A stretch of 32,680 bases of DNA, from positions 1 through 32,680 of the forward strand of contig JAZRNV010000005.1 of NCBI GenBank assembly GCA_045648425.1, read 5' to 3'. The DNA comes from RGIG2206 sp045648425. Lineage in GTDB: Bacteria; Bacillota; Clostridia; Oscillospirales; Acutalibacteraceae. The stretch's first letter is position 1, and each line of letters begins with the position of its first letter. The notes beneath the pieces were generated by a model, which saw only the letters and a list, made by a program, of their open reading frames with translations, was not told where the DNA came from and searched no databases. This document shows, in pieces, positions 15,434 through 24,628 of the stretch. The translations under genes and the position numbers were made by a program.

Positions 15434-16936
15434 ATGTTGAAAAGGTCAGCAGGCGTTTTAATGCCTATAAGCGCATTGCCCACAAAGGGCGGAATAGGCA
15501 CCTTGGGTAAGGATGCCTTTGAATTTGCCCTTAAACTGCGTGAAAGCGGCCAGACCTATTGGCAGGTGCTTCCCGTAGGCCCTGCAGGAAAGGGCGACAG
15601 CCCTTATCAGCCCTTGTCGGCCTTCGCAGGCAGTGAGCTTTATATCGACCTTGAGCATCTTGCGGAGGATGGCTTGTTGCGTATCGATGAGCTGCCCGTG
15701 CAGGAGGGAAGCAGAGTGAACTACTCTGCCGTAAGACGAGAGCGCGACTGTCTGTTGAGGTTGGCCTTTTCTCGGTTTAAGCCCCACAAGAGCTATGAGA
15801 AATTCGTAGAGGACAACAGCTTTTGGTTGCATCCGTATTCGTTGTTTATGGCAATAAGGGGCCACTATAAAGGGAAAGAACTCTGCTTTTGGGAAAAGGA
15901 TGACCGTGCCTATTCCCAACGGGTAGAGGAAAAATACGGACAAAAATATAAAAATGAATGTGACTATCATAAATTTCTGCAATACCGATTTTTTACCGAC
16001 TGGGAGCTTTTGCACAGCTACTGCGCCTCTATAGGCATCAAGCTGATGGGGGATATGCCTATATACGTTTCTCCCGACGGAGCAGACGTGTGGATGCTGC
16101 CTCAGCAGTTTGAGCTTGATGACGGCTACAATCCGCTTAACGTAGCAGGTGTGCCGCCTGATTGCTTCAGCAAAACGGGTCAAAGATGGGGCAACCCTCT
16201 TTATCGCTGGGATGTAATGAGTGACGACGATTTTTATTGGTGGAGACAGAGAATAAAGGTGGCATCTGCCCTTTTTGATGCTTTGCGAATCGACCACTTT
16301 ATCGGCCTTGCCCGTTACTGGTCAATACCGGCAAGCAGCGAAACGGCCATAAAGGGAAGATGGCGCAAGGGCCCGGGCAAAAACTTTATTAACGCCATAA
16401 ATTCTGCCTGTGGAGGTATGCAAATCATTGCGGAGGATTTGGGCCTGCCTCATCCCGTGGCCAAGCGGTTGCTCAAATATTCCGGCTATCCCGGTATGGA
16501 GGTTATGCAGTTTATTTTAAACAGCGACAGCCAGCCGTATAATTTACACAAAAATTGCGTTATCTACGGCGGCACCCACGATAACGACACCCTTTTGGGA
16601 TGGTATAAAGGGCTTGCAGAGAAAGAAAAGACTTTTGTTTGTGACTATTTAGGGGCAAAAGGCACAAAGGATTTGCAAGAGAGACTGTTTAGGTTTGGCT
16701 ACGGGTCTGAATGTGACCTGGCAGTTTTTCAGATGCAAGACATCCTATGGCTCGGCTCATCGGCGCGAATCAATTTGCCGGGCACTCCGTCGGGTAATTG
16801 GCGATGGAGAATGCCAAGGGGCGCTTTTGACCTGAAGCATCAGCAAATGCTTGAGGGGCTGAGCCGAATTTACGGGCGTCACCCCGACCTACAAGTAAGT
16901 GATAAGATTGGAGATAACAATGGCGATAAAATTTGA
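15434..16936 (+). CDS. malQ: 4-alpha-glucanotransferase (amylomaltase, GH77)
   Basis: This 500-residue protein has the GH77 motifs in order: RSAGVLMPISALP, GTLGKDAFEFALKL, SYQPL-like SPYQPLSAFAG, MGDMPIYVSPDGADVW, and LRIDHFIGL with nucleophile Asp287. IIAEDLG carries acid/base Glu334 and GTHDNDT carries Asp383. It transfers alpha-1,4-glucan segments between maltodextrins, releasing glucose and making longer chains for phosphorolysis. The ATG follows AGAGGTGATAG. It overlaps the phosphorylase start by 17 bases, the first link in a tightly packed maltodextrin operon. Confidence 0.95.
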   Translation: MLKRSAGVLMPISALPTKGGIGTLGKDAFEFALKLRESGQTYWQVLPVGPAGKGDSPYQPLSAFAGSELYIDLEHLAEDGLLRIDELPVQEGSRVNYSAVRRERDCLLRLAFSRFKPHKSYEKFVEDNSFWLHPYSLFMAIRGHYKGKELCFWEKDDRAYSQRVEEKYGQKYKNECDYHKFLQYRFFTDWELLHSYCASIGIKLMGDMPIYVSPDGADVWMLPQQFELDDGYNPLNVAGVPPDCFSKTGQRWGNPLYRWDVMSDDDFYWWRQRIKVASALFDALRIDHFIGLARYWSIPASSETAIKGRWRKGPGKNFINAINSACGGMQIIAEDLGLPHPVAKRLLKYSGYPGMEVMQFILNSDSQPYNLHKNCVIYGGTHDNDTLLGWYKGLAEKEKTFVCDYLGAKGTKDLQERLFRFGYGSECDLAVFQMQDILWLGSSARINLPGTPSGNWRWRMPRGAFDLKHQQMLEGLSRIYGRHPDLQVSDKIGDNNGDKI

Positions 16937-19211
16937 AACATCTGTAAAAGAAGAATTGGCAAAATACGGCGTTGAAATAGAAACCGCCGATATTAAACAG
17001 TTATATTCGGCTGTGTCGGGTGCTGCTATGGGCCAGGTGGCCAAAAGGTGGAATAAGCAGGGTAAGAGCAAGCGTGCATCCTATTTGTCGGCAGAGTTTT
17101 TGATAGGCAGAGTGGTATATGCCAATCTGCTTAACGCAGGCCTGCTTGACCGCTTCGTTCAGCTTATGGAGCAGCACGGGGCCGACCCTGATATATTTGA
17201 GAGAATAGGGGACCCGGCTTTGGGTAATGGGGGTCTGGGACGTCTTGCCGCCTGCTATCTTGAATCGGCCGCTTATTGTGACATTCCCCTTGACGGATAC
17301 GGCATACGTTACCGTTACGGACTTTTTCGCCAACAGATAGAGGATGGCTTTCAGCGTGAATATGCTGACGATTGGCTCAAGTGGGGAGACCCTTGGTCGG
17401 TAAGAAAAGAGCAGGATGCGGTCAAGGTGCAGTTTGGTGACGGTTGTGTTACCGCCGTACCCTACGATATGCCTGTTATAGGCAAAAACGGGGCAACGGT
17501 TAACACCCTTAGACTGTGGCAGGCCGAAAGTGATCAGCCCTTTGATTTTGAGCTTTTTAATATGCAAAAATACCAAAAGGCCGCTGACAGCCGTCTTAAG
17601 GCAGAGCGTCTGAGCGATGTGCTTTATCCCAATGACGACACGCAACAGGGCAAAAAGCTTCGCCTGCGCCAAGAGTATTTTTTCAGCAGCGCATCTATAA
17701 TTGATATGCTGCGCCGATGCAAAGACAAGCCCTTCAGCAGCAGGTTTGCCGTGCAGCTTAATGACAGCCATCCTACCGTTGCCATTCCCGAGCTGATATT
17801 GCGGCTGACCGAGAGGGGAATGAGCTTTGATGAGGCCTTTGATGAGGCGCGCCGCACCTTTTCTTACACCAACCACACCGTAATGCCTGAGGCAATGGAA
17901 AAGTGGAGCTTGTCCTTGATGCGCTCGGTAATACCCCACATCATCCCTGTTTTAAAGCAGATACAGAAAAAGCTGCGCAGTGAGCTTTCTGAAATGGGAG
18001 TTACCGATTTTTCACAGTATGACATTATTGATAAAGATACGGTGCATATGGCTCGCTTGGCTATGTTTGTGTCTCACAAGGTTAACGGTGTTGCGGCCAT
18101 TCACACAGAAATTCTTAAAAACAGCGTGCTTAAGGCGTGGCACAATATTTATCCAAATGCCATTATCAATATCACCAACGGCATTACTCCCCGCAGGTGG
18201 CTGGCGCTGTGCAATCCTCAGCTGGCGGAGCTTATATCCCACAAGCTGGATTTGAATGCCGCTTTGCGCCTTGAGGGGCTTGACCGATTGGCAGCTCTTG
18301 CCCACGATAAGGAATTTATTGAAAAAATTAAGCAGATTAAAAGAATAAAGAAGGAAGAGCTTGCGCATTATATATTTGAACGCGAGAAGCGTGAAATACG
18401 TTTAGATGCAATATATGATGTGCAAATCAAGCGACTGCACGAGTATAAGCGGCAACTGCTCAACATTATGTCGGTGCTGGATACCGCATTTCGCATTGAA
18501 TCGGGCGAACTTACACAGTTTAACCCCACCGTTTATATCTTCGGCGGCAAGGCCGCTCCCGGGTATTATATGGCCAAGGCGGTTATTAAGCTTATTAATG
18601 CCGTGTCGGAATATATCGAGGCATCCTCTTTGCTCAGAGACAAAATGCAGGTTATTTTTGTAACCGATTACAACGTCTCTTATGCCGAAAAGATAATTCC
18701 TGCCGCTGATGTAAGCGAACAGATTTCTCTGGCGGGAACCGAGGCCTCGGGTACCGGCAACATGAAGCTTATGCTTAACGGTGCGGTCACTTTGGGCACC
18801 TATGACGGAGCAAATGTAGAGATAGTCCGCGAGGCAGGGGAAGAAAACAACTATATTTTCGGCCTTACCGTTGATGAGGTTGAAAAGCTTCGCCCCGACT
18901 ATCGTCCTCAAAGCTTCATCGATGGCAATCCCCGACTCAAACGGGTGGTGGAGGCCCTTACTGACGGCACGTTGGATGACGGCCAAAGCGGAATGTTTGC
19001 CGATTTGAGCCGCTCAATCACTCAAGAGGACCGATATATGGTCTGCGCTGATTTTGCCCATTATTGCGATACCCGTGACCGACTCAATCGGGATTATTCT
19101 GACGAGGATCGCTTTGCTTCTATGCGTATTATGAACATCGCCGGTGCAGGACACTTTTCAAGTGACCGCTCGGTGGGTGAATATGCAAAGAAGATATGGG
19201 GAATCACTTAA
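16920..19211 (+). CDS. glgP: Glycogen/maltodextrin phosphorylase (GT35)
   Basis: About 763 residues with GT35 motifs: GNGGLGRLAACYLES near the N-terminus, NDSHPTVAIPEL, TNHTVMPEAME, KRLHEYKRQLLN, FGGKAAPGY and EASGTGNMKLMLNG, in which Lys616 should hold pyridoxal phosphate. It releases glucose-1-phosphate from alpha-1,4-glucans. It is slightly shorter than the usual 790-840 residues. The frame is open from 16899, but the ATG at 16920 has GGAG 7 bases upstream and is preferred. The position between malQ and a maltodextrin-type transporter points to maltodextrin use; a glycogen role is also possible. It overlaps the next gene by one base (TAATG). Confidence 0.95.
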   Translation: MAIKFETSVKEELAKYGVEIETADIKQLYSAVSGAAMGQVAKRWNKQGKSKRASYLSAEFLIGRVVYANLLNAGLLDRFVQLMEQHGADPDIFERIGDPALGNGGLGRLAACYLESAAYCDIPLDGYGIRYRYGLFRQQIEDGFQREYADDWLKWGDPWSVRKEQDAVKVQFGDGCVTAVPYDMPVIGKNGATVNTLRLWQAESDQPFDFELFNMQKYQKAADSRLKAERLSDVLYPNDDTQQGKKLRLRQEYFFSSASIIDMLRRCKDKPFSSRFAVQLNDSHPTVAIPELILRLTERGMSFDEAFDEARRTFSYTNHTVMPEAMEKWSLSLMRSVIPHIIPVLKQIQKKLRSELSEMGVTDFSQYDIIDKDTVHMARLAMFVSHKVNGVAAIHTEILKNSVLKAWHNIYPNAIINITNGITPRRWLALCNPQLAELISHKLDLNAALRLEGLDRLAALAHDKEFIEKIKQIKRIKKEELAHYIFEREKREIRLDAIYDVQIKRLHEYKRQLLNIMSVLDTAFRIESGELTQFNPTVYIFGGKAAPGYYMAKAVIKLINAVSEYIEASSLLRDKMQVIFVTDYNVSYAEKIIPAADVSEQISLAGTEASGTGNMKLMLNGAVTLGTYDGANVEIVREAGEENNYIFGLTVDEVEKLRPDYRPQSFIDGNPRLKRVVEALTDGTLDDGQSGMFADLSRSITQEDRYMVCADFAHYCDTRDRLNRDYSDEDRFASMRIMNIAGAGHFSSDRSVGEYAKKIWGIT

Positions 19212-20410
19212 TGAAAAAACTAATTGCTCTTTTGATGGCAGTGGCAATGTGCTTTTGCTTTGCCTCTTGCGGGAAAAACAAAGACAGCTCCCATAAAGGA
19301 GAGAAGGTTACCTTAAAGGTTTGGGGCGCTCAAGACGATCAAAAGGTGCTTAAAACCATGATCGAGTCCTTCAAAAAGGCCAACCCGGACACAGAGTATG
19401 ACATCTCGCTGGGCGTGGTGGGAGAGGATGACGCTCAGGCCCGTTTGCTTGAAGATGCTGCCGCCGCGGCAGATGTGTTTTCTTTTCCCGATGACCAGAT
19501 TTATGACCTTGTAAAAGCAGGCGCTTTGTATGAGATAACTCGAAACAAGGATGAGATAACCTCTCGCAACACGGCATCTTCGGTTTCAGCTGCTACCATT
19601 GACGGCGCTCTTTATGCCTATCCTGCCACCGCAGACAACGGATACTTTATGTATTACGACAAGTCGGTTGTATCATCAGAACAGGCAAAAACCCTTGAGG
19701 GAGTTTTGGCCGCTTGCCAGGAGCAGGGCAAAAAGTTCTTTATGGATGTTTCTAACGGATGGTATGCTGCCGCCTTCTTTTTGGGGGCCGGCTGCAAGGT
19801 TGAGCTGGGAGACGACGGCAAGCAGATTTGCGACTTTAACAATGAGTCAGGTCTTGCTGCAGGTGAGGCCATAAAGAATCTCTGTGCCCACAGTGCTTTT
19901 GTAACAGGAGATGACGCCGTCTTTACAGGCGGTATCGGCGGCAATATTGCAGCCGGTGTGTCAGGCGCCTGGGCGGCCGGTGCCGTTGAACAAAAGCTGG
20001 GCAAAAATTATGCGGCGGTTAAATTGCCCACCGTTGAAATGGGGGGCAAGGCCACTCAGCTGAAAAGCTTTGCCGGATATAAGCTTATAGGTGTTAATTC
20101 ATCCACCAAGCATCCTATCGAGGCCATGAAACTGGCCGAGTGGATAACCAACGAAGAAAATCAACTTTTGCGCTTTAAGGAAAGAGCGGCAGGCCCCTCT
20201 AACAAAAAAGCGGCAGAAAATGAGGAAGTGAAAAAGAATATAGCCCTTAATGCCCTTGCCGAGCAAAACAAATTCGGTGTTTCTCAAAGAGGCATCCTCA
20301 ACACCTTCTGGGGCCCCGTTGAGGCCTTTGGCACGGCAATGGAAACCAAAGACTATAAGCTGTCGGTTAAACAGCAGCTTGACAGTATGGTAAAAGATAT
20401 AACTTCATAA
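19211..20410 (+). CDS. Maltodextrin-type binding lipoprotein (MalE-like)
   Basis: About 399 residues with a lipoprotein signal (MKK, hydrophobic core, CFASC with Cys20). VTLKVWGAQDDQKVLKTMIESFKKANP opens a CUT1 binding-protein fold, and LLEDAAAAADVFSFPDD, MYYDKSVV and GISGAW-like GVSGAWAAG fit the MalE group. It would capture maltodextrins outside the membrane for the two permeases encoded next. The start codon overlaps the phosphorylase stop (TAATG) with GGGGA upstream; the extra codons from 19196 are not favoured. Confidence 0.88.
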   Translation: MKKLIALLMAVAMCFCFASCGKNKDSSHKGEKVTLKVWGAQDDQKVLKTMIESFKKANPDTEYDISLGVVGEDDAQARLLEDAAAAADVFSFPDDQIYDLVKAGALYEITRNKDEITSRNTASSVSAATIDGALYAYPATADNGYFMYYDKSVVSSEQAKTLEGVLAACQEQGKKFFMDVSNGWYAAAFFLGAGCKVELGDDGKQICDFNNESGLAAGEAIKNLCAHSAFVTGDDAVFTGGIGGNIAAGVSGAWAAGAVEQKLGKNYAAVKLPTVEMGGKATQLKSFAGYKLIGVNSSTKHPIEAMKLAEWITNEENQLLRFKERAAGPSNKKAAENEEVKKNIALNALAEQNKFGVSQRGILNTFWGPVEAFGTAMETKDYKLSVKQQLDSMVKDITS

Positions 20411-20443
20411 TCCACCAAAAATTACGGAAGGAGCGGTGGCAGG

Positions 20444-21823
20444 TTGAAAAGAATAAGACGTACACCGGGTGTGTTGCGTTTTGCCGCCGATGTTGTAACC
20501 GGCTTTGCCAGAGGCAATGCTGTCACAAGGTTGTCCTTTCTTGTAATGGGTTTGTGGGGATTTGCACGCCGCACCTTTGCAAGAGGTGCGGTTTATCTTT
20601 TGGCACAGGTTGGGTATATATTTTATATGCTCACCTTTGGCGGAAGCTATTTGGTGAAATTTACAACACTGGGCACTCAAACTCAAGGGCGGCACTTTGA
20701 CACTGAATTGGGCATTTATATTTATACCCAAGGTGACAATTCGGTAGAAATTTTGCTATTTGGCACTCTTACTTTGGTTGTTACTCTGATATTCTTTTTG
20801 GTGTGGTGCTCTAACTGTCGGCAGGCCTATCAAAGCCAGCTGGCAAAGTATGAGGGCCGACCTGTTATTACCTTAAAGAATCAGCTTTTATCTCTTGAAA
20901 ACAAAAACTATCACGTGGCGCTTTTGTCAGCCCCCGTGCTGCTTGTTACCCTTTTTACCCTGTTGCCTTTGATTTTTATGGTGTTAATGGCCTTTACCAA
21001 CTTTGACAAGGCCCATCAACCTCCCGGCAATCTTTTTACCTGGGTTGGCTTTGATAACTTCACCTCGGTTTTAGGCGGCAATGACAAAATAAGCTATACC
21101 TTTTTGCGCCTTTTCGGTTGGACTGTTTTGTGGGCGGTGCTGTCTACCTTTACCAACTATATTTTTGGTATGATTTTGGCACTGATGATAAACAAGCGCT
21201 CCGTAAAATTTAAAAAAGGATGGCGTATGGTTTTTATATCCACCATCGCTATCCCTCAGTTTGTTACCCTTATGCTTATGTCACAGCTGCTCCACTCCCA
21301 GGGAGCGGTTAACATTCTGCTCACCGACTGGGGAGTGGTAAAGTCGGCCATACCCTTTTTGACCCATCCTATTTTGGCCAAGATAACCGTTGTTGTGGTT
21401 AATATGTGGATAGGCATACCCTACTCTATGCTTATTATAACAGGCATACTCAGCAACATCCCCGAGGATATGTATGAGGCCGCCCGAATTGACGGCGCAG
21501 GCCCTGTGAGGGTGTTTTTCAAAATAACCTTACCGTATATGCTTTTTGTAACCACGCCCTATCTTATTACTCAGTTTGTGGGCAATATAAACAACTTTAA
21601 CATTATCTATCTGCTTACGGGTGGAGGCCCCTTGACCCTGGAGTATTATCAGGCAGGCAAAACCGATTTGCTTGTTACCTGGCTTTACAAGCAGACGGTT
21701 AATGAGCAAAACTATAATCTGGCGGCCGTTATCGGCATTGCCGTGTTTTTGGTGACAGCGGTGGCATCTGTTCTCGTCTATAATCGCACAGCCGCTGCAA
21801 GAAAGGAGGAGCAGTTCGGATGA
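20444..21823 (+). CDS. Maltodextrin ABC permease, MalF-like
   Basis: This 459-residue membrane protein has the EAA loop EAARIDGAGPVRVFFKITLP near residue 345, which docks with a transport ATPase. Two N-terminal hydrophobic segments precede the conserved permease core that starts around ALLSAPVLLVTLFTLLPL and VLMAFTNFDKAH, as in MalF proteins with an N-terminal extension. The start is TTG at 20444 with AAGGAG about 11 bases upstream; no in-frame ATG nearby is better placed. It overlaps the next permease by 4 bases (ATGA). No ATPase gene accompanies the pair, so a shared MsmK-type ATPase is expected elsewhere. Confidence 0.9.
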   Translation: MKRIRRTPGVLRFAADVVTGFARGNAVTRLSFLVMGLWGFARRTFARGAVYLLAQVGYIFYMLTFGGSYLVKFTTLGTQTQGRHFDTELGIYIYTQGDNSVEILLFGTLTLVVTLIFFLVWCSNCRQAYQSQLAKYEGRPVITLKNQLLSLENKNYHVALLSAPVLLVTLFTLLPLIFMVLMAFTNFDKAHQPPGNLFTWVGFDNFTSVLGGNDKISYTFLRLFGWTVLWAVLSTFTNYIFGMILALMINKRSVKFKKGWRMVFISTIAIPQFVTLMLMSQLLHSQGAVNILLTDWGVVKSAIPFLTHPILAKITVVVVNMWIGIPYSMLIITGILSNIPEDMYEAARIDGAGPVRVFFKITLPYMLFVTTPYLITQFVGNINNFNIIYLLTGGGPLTLEYYQAGKTDLLVTWLYKQTVNEQNYNLAAVIGIAVFLVTAVASVLVYNRTAAARKEEQFG

Positions 21824-22671
21824 GGTCTTATAAATTACGCCGCAAGGCCGCCGACGGAGCAATTTATGCTCTGCTCACTTTGTTGGCAGTGGTGTGGCTT
21901 TTGCCCATCGCCTATCTGGTGCTGCAATCCTTCAGGGCAGAAAACGGTGCCTACACCGATTATATAATCCCCAAAAGCTTTACCCTCGACAATTATATAC
22001 GGCTTTTTACCGACACCGAGCTGTTTAACTACCCAAGATGGTATCTCAACACCCTTGTGGTAGCGGTTTTTACCTGCGCTGTATCCACCTTGATGATTTT
22101 GATGATAAGCTACGCCTTCAGCCGCCTCAGATTCAGCTCTCGTAAAATCTTTATGAATATAGGGCTTGTGCTGGGGATGTTTCCCGGATTTATGTCTATG
22201 ATTGCGGTCTATTATTTGCTTAAGGTGATTGGATTAGGTCAATCCTTGGCTTCGTTGGTGCTTGTGTATTCCTCCTCGGCGGCCCTGGGATACTTTGTGG
22301 CTAAGGGCTTTTTCGATACACTGCCTCGGTCTCTTGACGAGGCGGCTACCATTGACGGGGCCAGCCGCAATCAGATTTTTTGGCGAATTATTTTGCCTTT
22401 GTCAAAGCCCATAATCGTATATACAGCCCTCACATCCTTTGTTGCTCCCTGGGCGGATTTTATTTTTGTCAGCGTCATAATGAAGGATAATTACAATCAA
22501 TATACGCTGTCACTGGGACTTTTTCAGATGCTCTCAAGAGAAAATATTTTTGCCTATTTCACCCGCTTTTGTGCAGGCAGTGTGTTGGTGGCCATCCCTG
22601 TGGGGCTGCTGTTTATGTTCTTGCAACGGTATTATGTCAGCGGCGTAACGGGTGGCGCAGTTAAAGGATGA
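21820..22671 (+). CDS. Maltodextrin ABC permease, MalG-like
   Basis: This 283-residue membrane protein has about six helices and the EAA loop DEAATIDGASRNQIFWRIILP near residue 174. Early LPIAYLVLQSFR and the C-terminal FMFLQRYYVSGVTGGAVKG are typical MalG-type features. It forms the heterodimeric channel with the MalF-like protein. Its ATG is nested in the previous stop codon region (ATGA) and follows AAAGGAGGAG by about 8 bases. Confidence 0.92.
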   Translation: MRSYKLRRKAADGAIYALLTLLAVVWLLPIAYLVLQSFRAENGAYTDYIIPKSFTLDNYIRLFTDTELFNYPRWYLNTLVVAVFTCAVSTLMILMISYAFSRLRFSSRKIFMNIGLVLGMFPGFMSMIAVYYLLKVIGLGQSLASLVLVYSSSAALGYFVAKGFFDTLPRSLDEAATIDGASRNQIFWRIILPLSKPIIVYTALTSFVAPWADFIFVSVIMKDNYNQYTLSLGLFQMLSRENIFAYFTRFCAGSVLVAIPVGLLFMFLQRYYVSGVTGGAVKG

Positions 22672-22679
22672 TTGGTTAA

Positions 22680-23615
22680 GTGAAGCTTTGGCTTTTGGTG
22701 CTTTTAATAACGGTGGCTCTTTTGGGAATTGGCGGCTATATAATAATAGGGTGCTTTTTTAAGCGTGCCTTTGTGCGCAGTGATAACGAGCGCTCGGCGG
22801 CGGAACGCCTTGAGATACCCTGGTCGGTTTATATTGACCGTATAACCGAAGGAGAAACGAACTTTTTTAATATGCCCCTTGAGCAGGTGCAGATTACCTC
22901 TTTTGACGGATTGACGCTCAGAGGGTTGTTTGTGGCTCATCCCAATCCCAAGGGAACGGTAATTATGATGCACGGCTATCGCTCTGACGGGTTTGCCGAT
23001 TTCAGCACCCTTTTCGGCTTTTATCGTTCGTTGGGCTTTAATCTGCTCTTGCCCCATCAAAGGGCCCACCTTTCCAGTGAGGGACGGTATATCACCTTTG
23101 GCCTTAAAGAAAGATATGACTGCTTACATTGGGCCGAGTATATTCAAAGCCGAGTGGGAGGCAACATCTGGCTGTTGGGAGTGTCTATGGGAGCCAGCAC
23201 GGTTATGATGGCTTCATCATTGGGGCTTCCCGAGGGGGTGAGGGGAATTATTGCCGATTGCGGCTACACCTCACCTTGGGAGGAATTAAAGCACGTTCTT
23301 AAAAGAGATTACGGGCTGCCCTCCTTTCCCATACTCAATTTGGTTAACCGCCGATTCAGGCGTATTAACGGGGTGGGGCTTAAGGATATAACCTGCCCCG
23401 ATTCTCTGTCGGCCAACAAAATTCCCACCCTTTTTATACACGGCAGTGCCGATGAGTTTGTACCCTGCGATATGACTATCGAGAACTATCGCTCCTGCCG
23501 TGCCCCAAAGCATAAATATATTTGCAGCGGAGCCGCTCACGCTGTTACCTGCTGGGTAGACCCCAGGGGCTATCGAAGGGGAGTAATGGCATTCATTGAG
23601 CGCTATAAAAAATAA
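22680..23615 (+). CDS. Membrane-anchored alpha/beta hydrolase
   Basis: This 311-residue protein has an N-terminal hydrophobic helix (about 3-25) and an alpha/beta-hydrolase domain: oxyanion region MMHGYRSDG, nucleophile Ser169 in GVSMG, Asp258 in HGSADEFVP and His287 in AAHAV. It resembles the YqkD-like group of uncharacterised esterases/peptidases. It starts at GTG 22680, 8 bases after malG, with AAAGGA upstream, and ends just before a terminator, so it is the last gene of the maltodextrin operon. A role in removing acyl groups from sugars is possible but not shown. Confidence 0.82.
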   Translation: MKLWLLVLLITVALLGIGGYIIIGCFFKRAFVRSDNERSAAERLEIPWSVYIDRITEGETNFFNMPLEQVQITSFDGLTLRGLFVAHPNPKGTVIMMHGYRSDGFADFSTLFGFYRSLGFNLLLPHQRAHLSSEGRYITFGLKERYDCLHWAEYIQSRVGGNIWLLGVSMGASTVMMASSLGLPEGVRGIIADCGYTSPWEELKHVLKRDYGLPSFPILNLVNRRFRRINGVGLKDITCPDSLSANKIPTLFIHGSADEFVPCDMTIENYRSCRAPKHKYICSGAAHAVTCWVDPRGYRRGVMAFIERYKK

Positions 23616-23616
23616 A

Positions 23617-23645
23617 AAACACCGTGGCATCGCCACGGTGTTTAA
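23617..23645. terminator. Bidirectional intrinsic terminator
   Basis: AAACACCGTGGC and GCCACGGTGTTT form a 12-bp stem with a 3-base loop, flanked by A/T-rich tails on both sides. It ends the maltodextrin operon and the convergent nucleotidyltransferase gene. Confidence 0.88.
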
Positions 23646-23647
23646 TG

Positions 23648-24508
23648 TTAAATACCCTTGTATAAGCCCTTGTCAAACATATCCTTAACGGCGGCCTTAA
23701 CGTCGGGCAGGTCCTCACGGTAGGTAACGCCGTACCAGCGGTCGGGGCAATGAAAAACCTTGGCAGTGGCATCCCCCGATTTGATCATACCGTCAACAAC
23801 GAAGGGTAAGAAAAATTCGTCCTTCATCAAATCGGCGTTGGCAAGGAACTTGTCGAACTGGTTGCCCAAAGCATCGAAAAAGTCGGGAGTGAAGCCCCAC
23901 AAATTCATCGATACAATATCGTCACCGCTAAGCTGCAGCTTGCTGCCGTCAGCCGGGGTATCAACAAATTGACCGTTAATTTTGGTGTGCTCTTCAACCG
24001 ATGCCAAAAATCCGTCTGCTACTGTGCAAATGCCGCGGGATACCGTGCCGTTGGGGGTGACGGTGTTTTTAAGACTGTAGCCCACCATTGCATATTCGCC
24101 CGGCTTGGCGGCCGACAGATGCTTTGCAATCTCGCCAAAGGCATTTGCGCCGTAGTAATCGTCGGCATTGATGGCCACAAAGGGGGACTTAACGGCATCG
24201 CGGCAGCACAACACGGCGTGACCTGTGCCGAAGGGCTTGGTTCGGCCCTCGGGCAGAATGGAGCAATCCTGAAAAACATATTCAACCGGAATTCTCTCTT
24301 CAATGCGATTGCCCACATATTTGCGGAAATCGGCCTCGTTCTCTTCGCGGATAATAACCACAACCTTGTTAAATCCGCAGCGCTGAGCATCAAATATAGA
24401 CAAATCCAGCAAAATTTCACCGTTGGGGCCGATGGGCTCAAGCTGCTTGAGACCACCGAAACGGCTGCCCATACCTGCCGCCATTATTACCAAAGTCAAC
24501 TCTGACAT
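23648..24508 (-). CDS. Sugar-phosphate nucleotidyltransferase
   Basis: About 286 residues with the NTP-transferase N-terminal motif MAAGMGSRFGGLKQLEPIG, PFGTGHAVLC in the base-binding region and AINADDYYG carrying the metal-binding aspartates. It resembles GalU/RmlA-type enzymes that make NDP-sugars from sugar-1-phosphates, although the substrate cannot be read from sequence. The ATG at 24508 has AAGGAG 9 bases upstream; the TTG at 24517 is too close to that site. Glucose-1-phosphate from the adjacent phosphorylase would be a natural substrate, by inference. Confidence 0.82.
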   Translation of the reverse strand: MSELTLVIMAAGMGSRFGGLKQLEPIGPNGEILLDLSIFDAQRCGFNKVVVIIREENEADFRKYVGNRIEERIPVEYVFQDCSILPEGRTKPFGTGHAVLCCRDAVKSPFVAINADDYYGANAFGEIAKHLSAAKPGEYAMVGYSLKNTVTPNGTVSRGICTVADGFLASVEEHTKINGQFVDTPADGSKLQLSGDDIVSMNLWGFTPDFFDALGNQFDKFLANADLMKDEFFLPFVVDGMIKSGDATAKVFHCPDRWYGVTYREDLPDVKAAVKDMFDKGLYKGI

Positions 24509-24552
24509 AAAAAACAACTCCTTGGATTTTGTTAAATATATATTAATCCTTT

Positions 24553-24582
24553 TTGCATACTATTGCAACCCGAAAATATACA
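24553..24582 (+). promoter_or_regulatory. Possible sigma-A-type promoter for spoVAE
   Basis: TTGCAT (24553-24558) and TATACA (24577-24582) are separated by 18 bases, 46 bases before the start codon. In Bacillus, spoVA genes are transcribed by forespore sigma-G. A GCATA is present at 24555-24559 but no sigma-G -10 box lies at the right distance. Confidence 0.4.
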
Positions 24583-24628
24583 TATTGTCTGTGAGTAAGG
24601 ACAAAATAACAGGGTAGGAGATGGTAAA

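Noticed and set aside
15458..16297. 279-residue - strand frame
   Set aside because: Antisense shadow of the GH77 enzyme.
17001..17939. 312-residue - strand frame
   Set aside because: Antisense shadow of glycogen phosphorylase.
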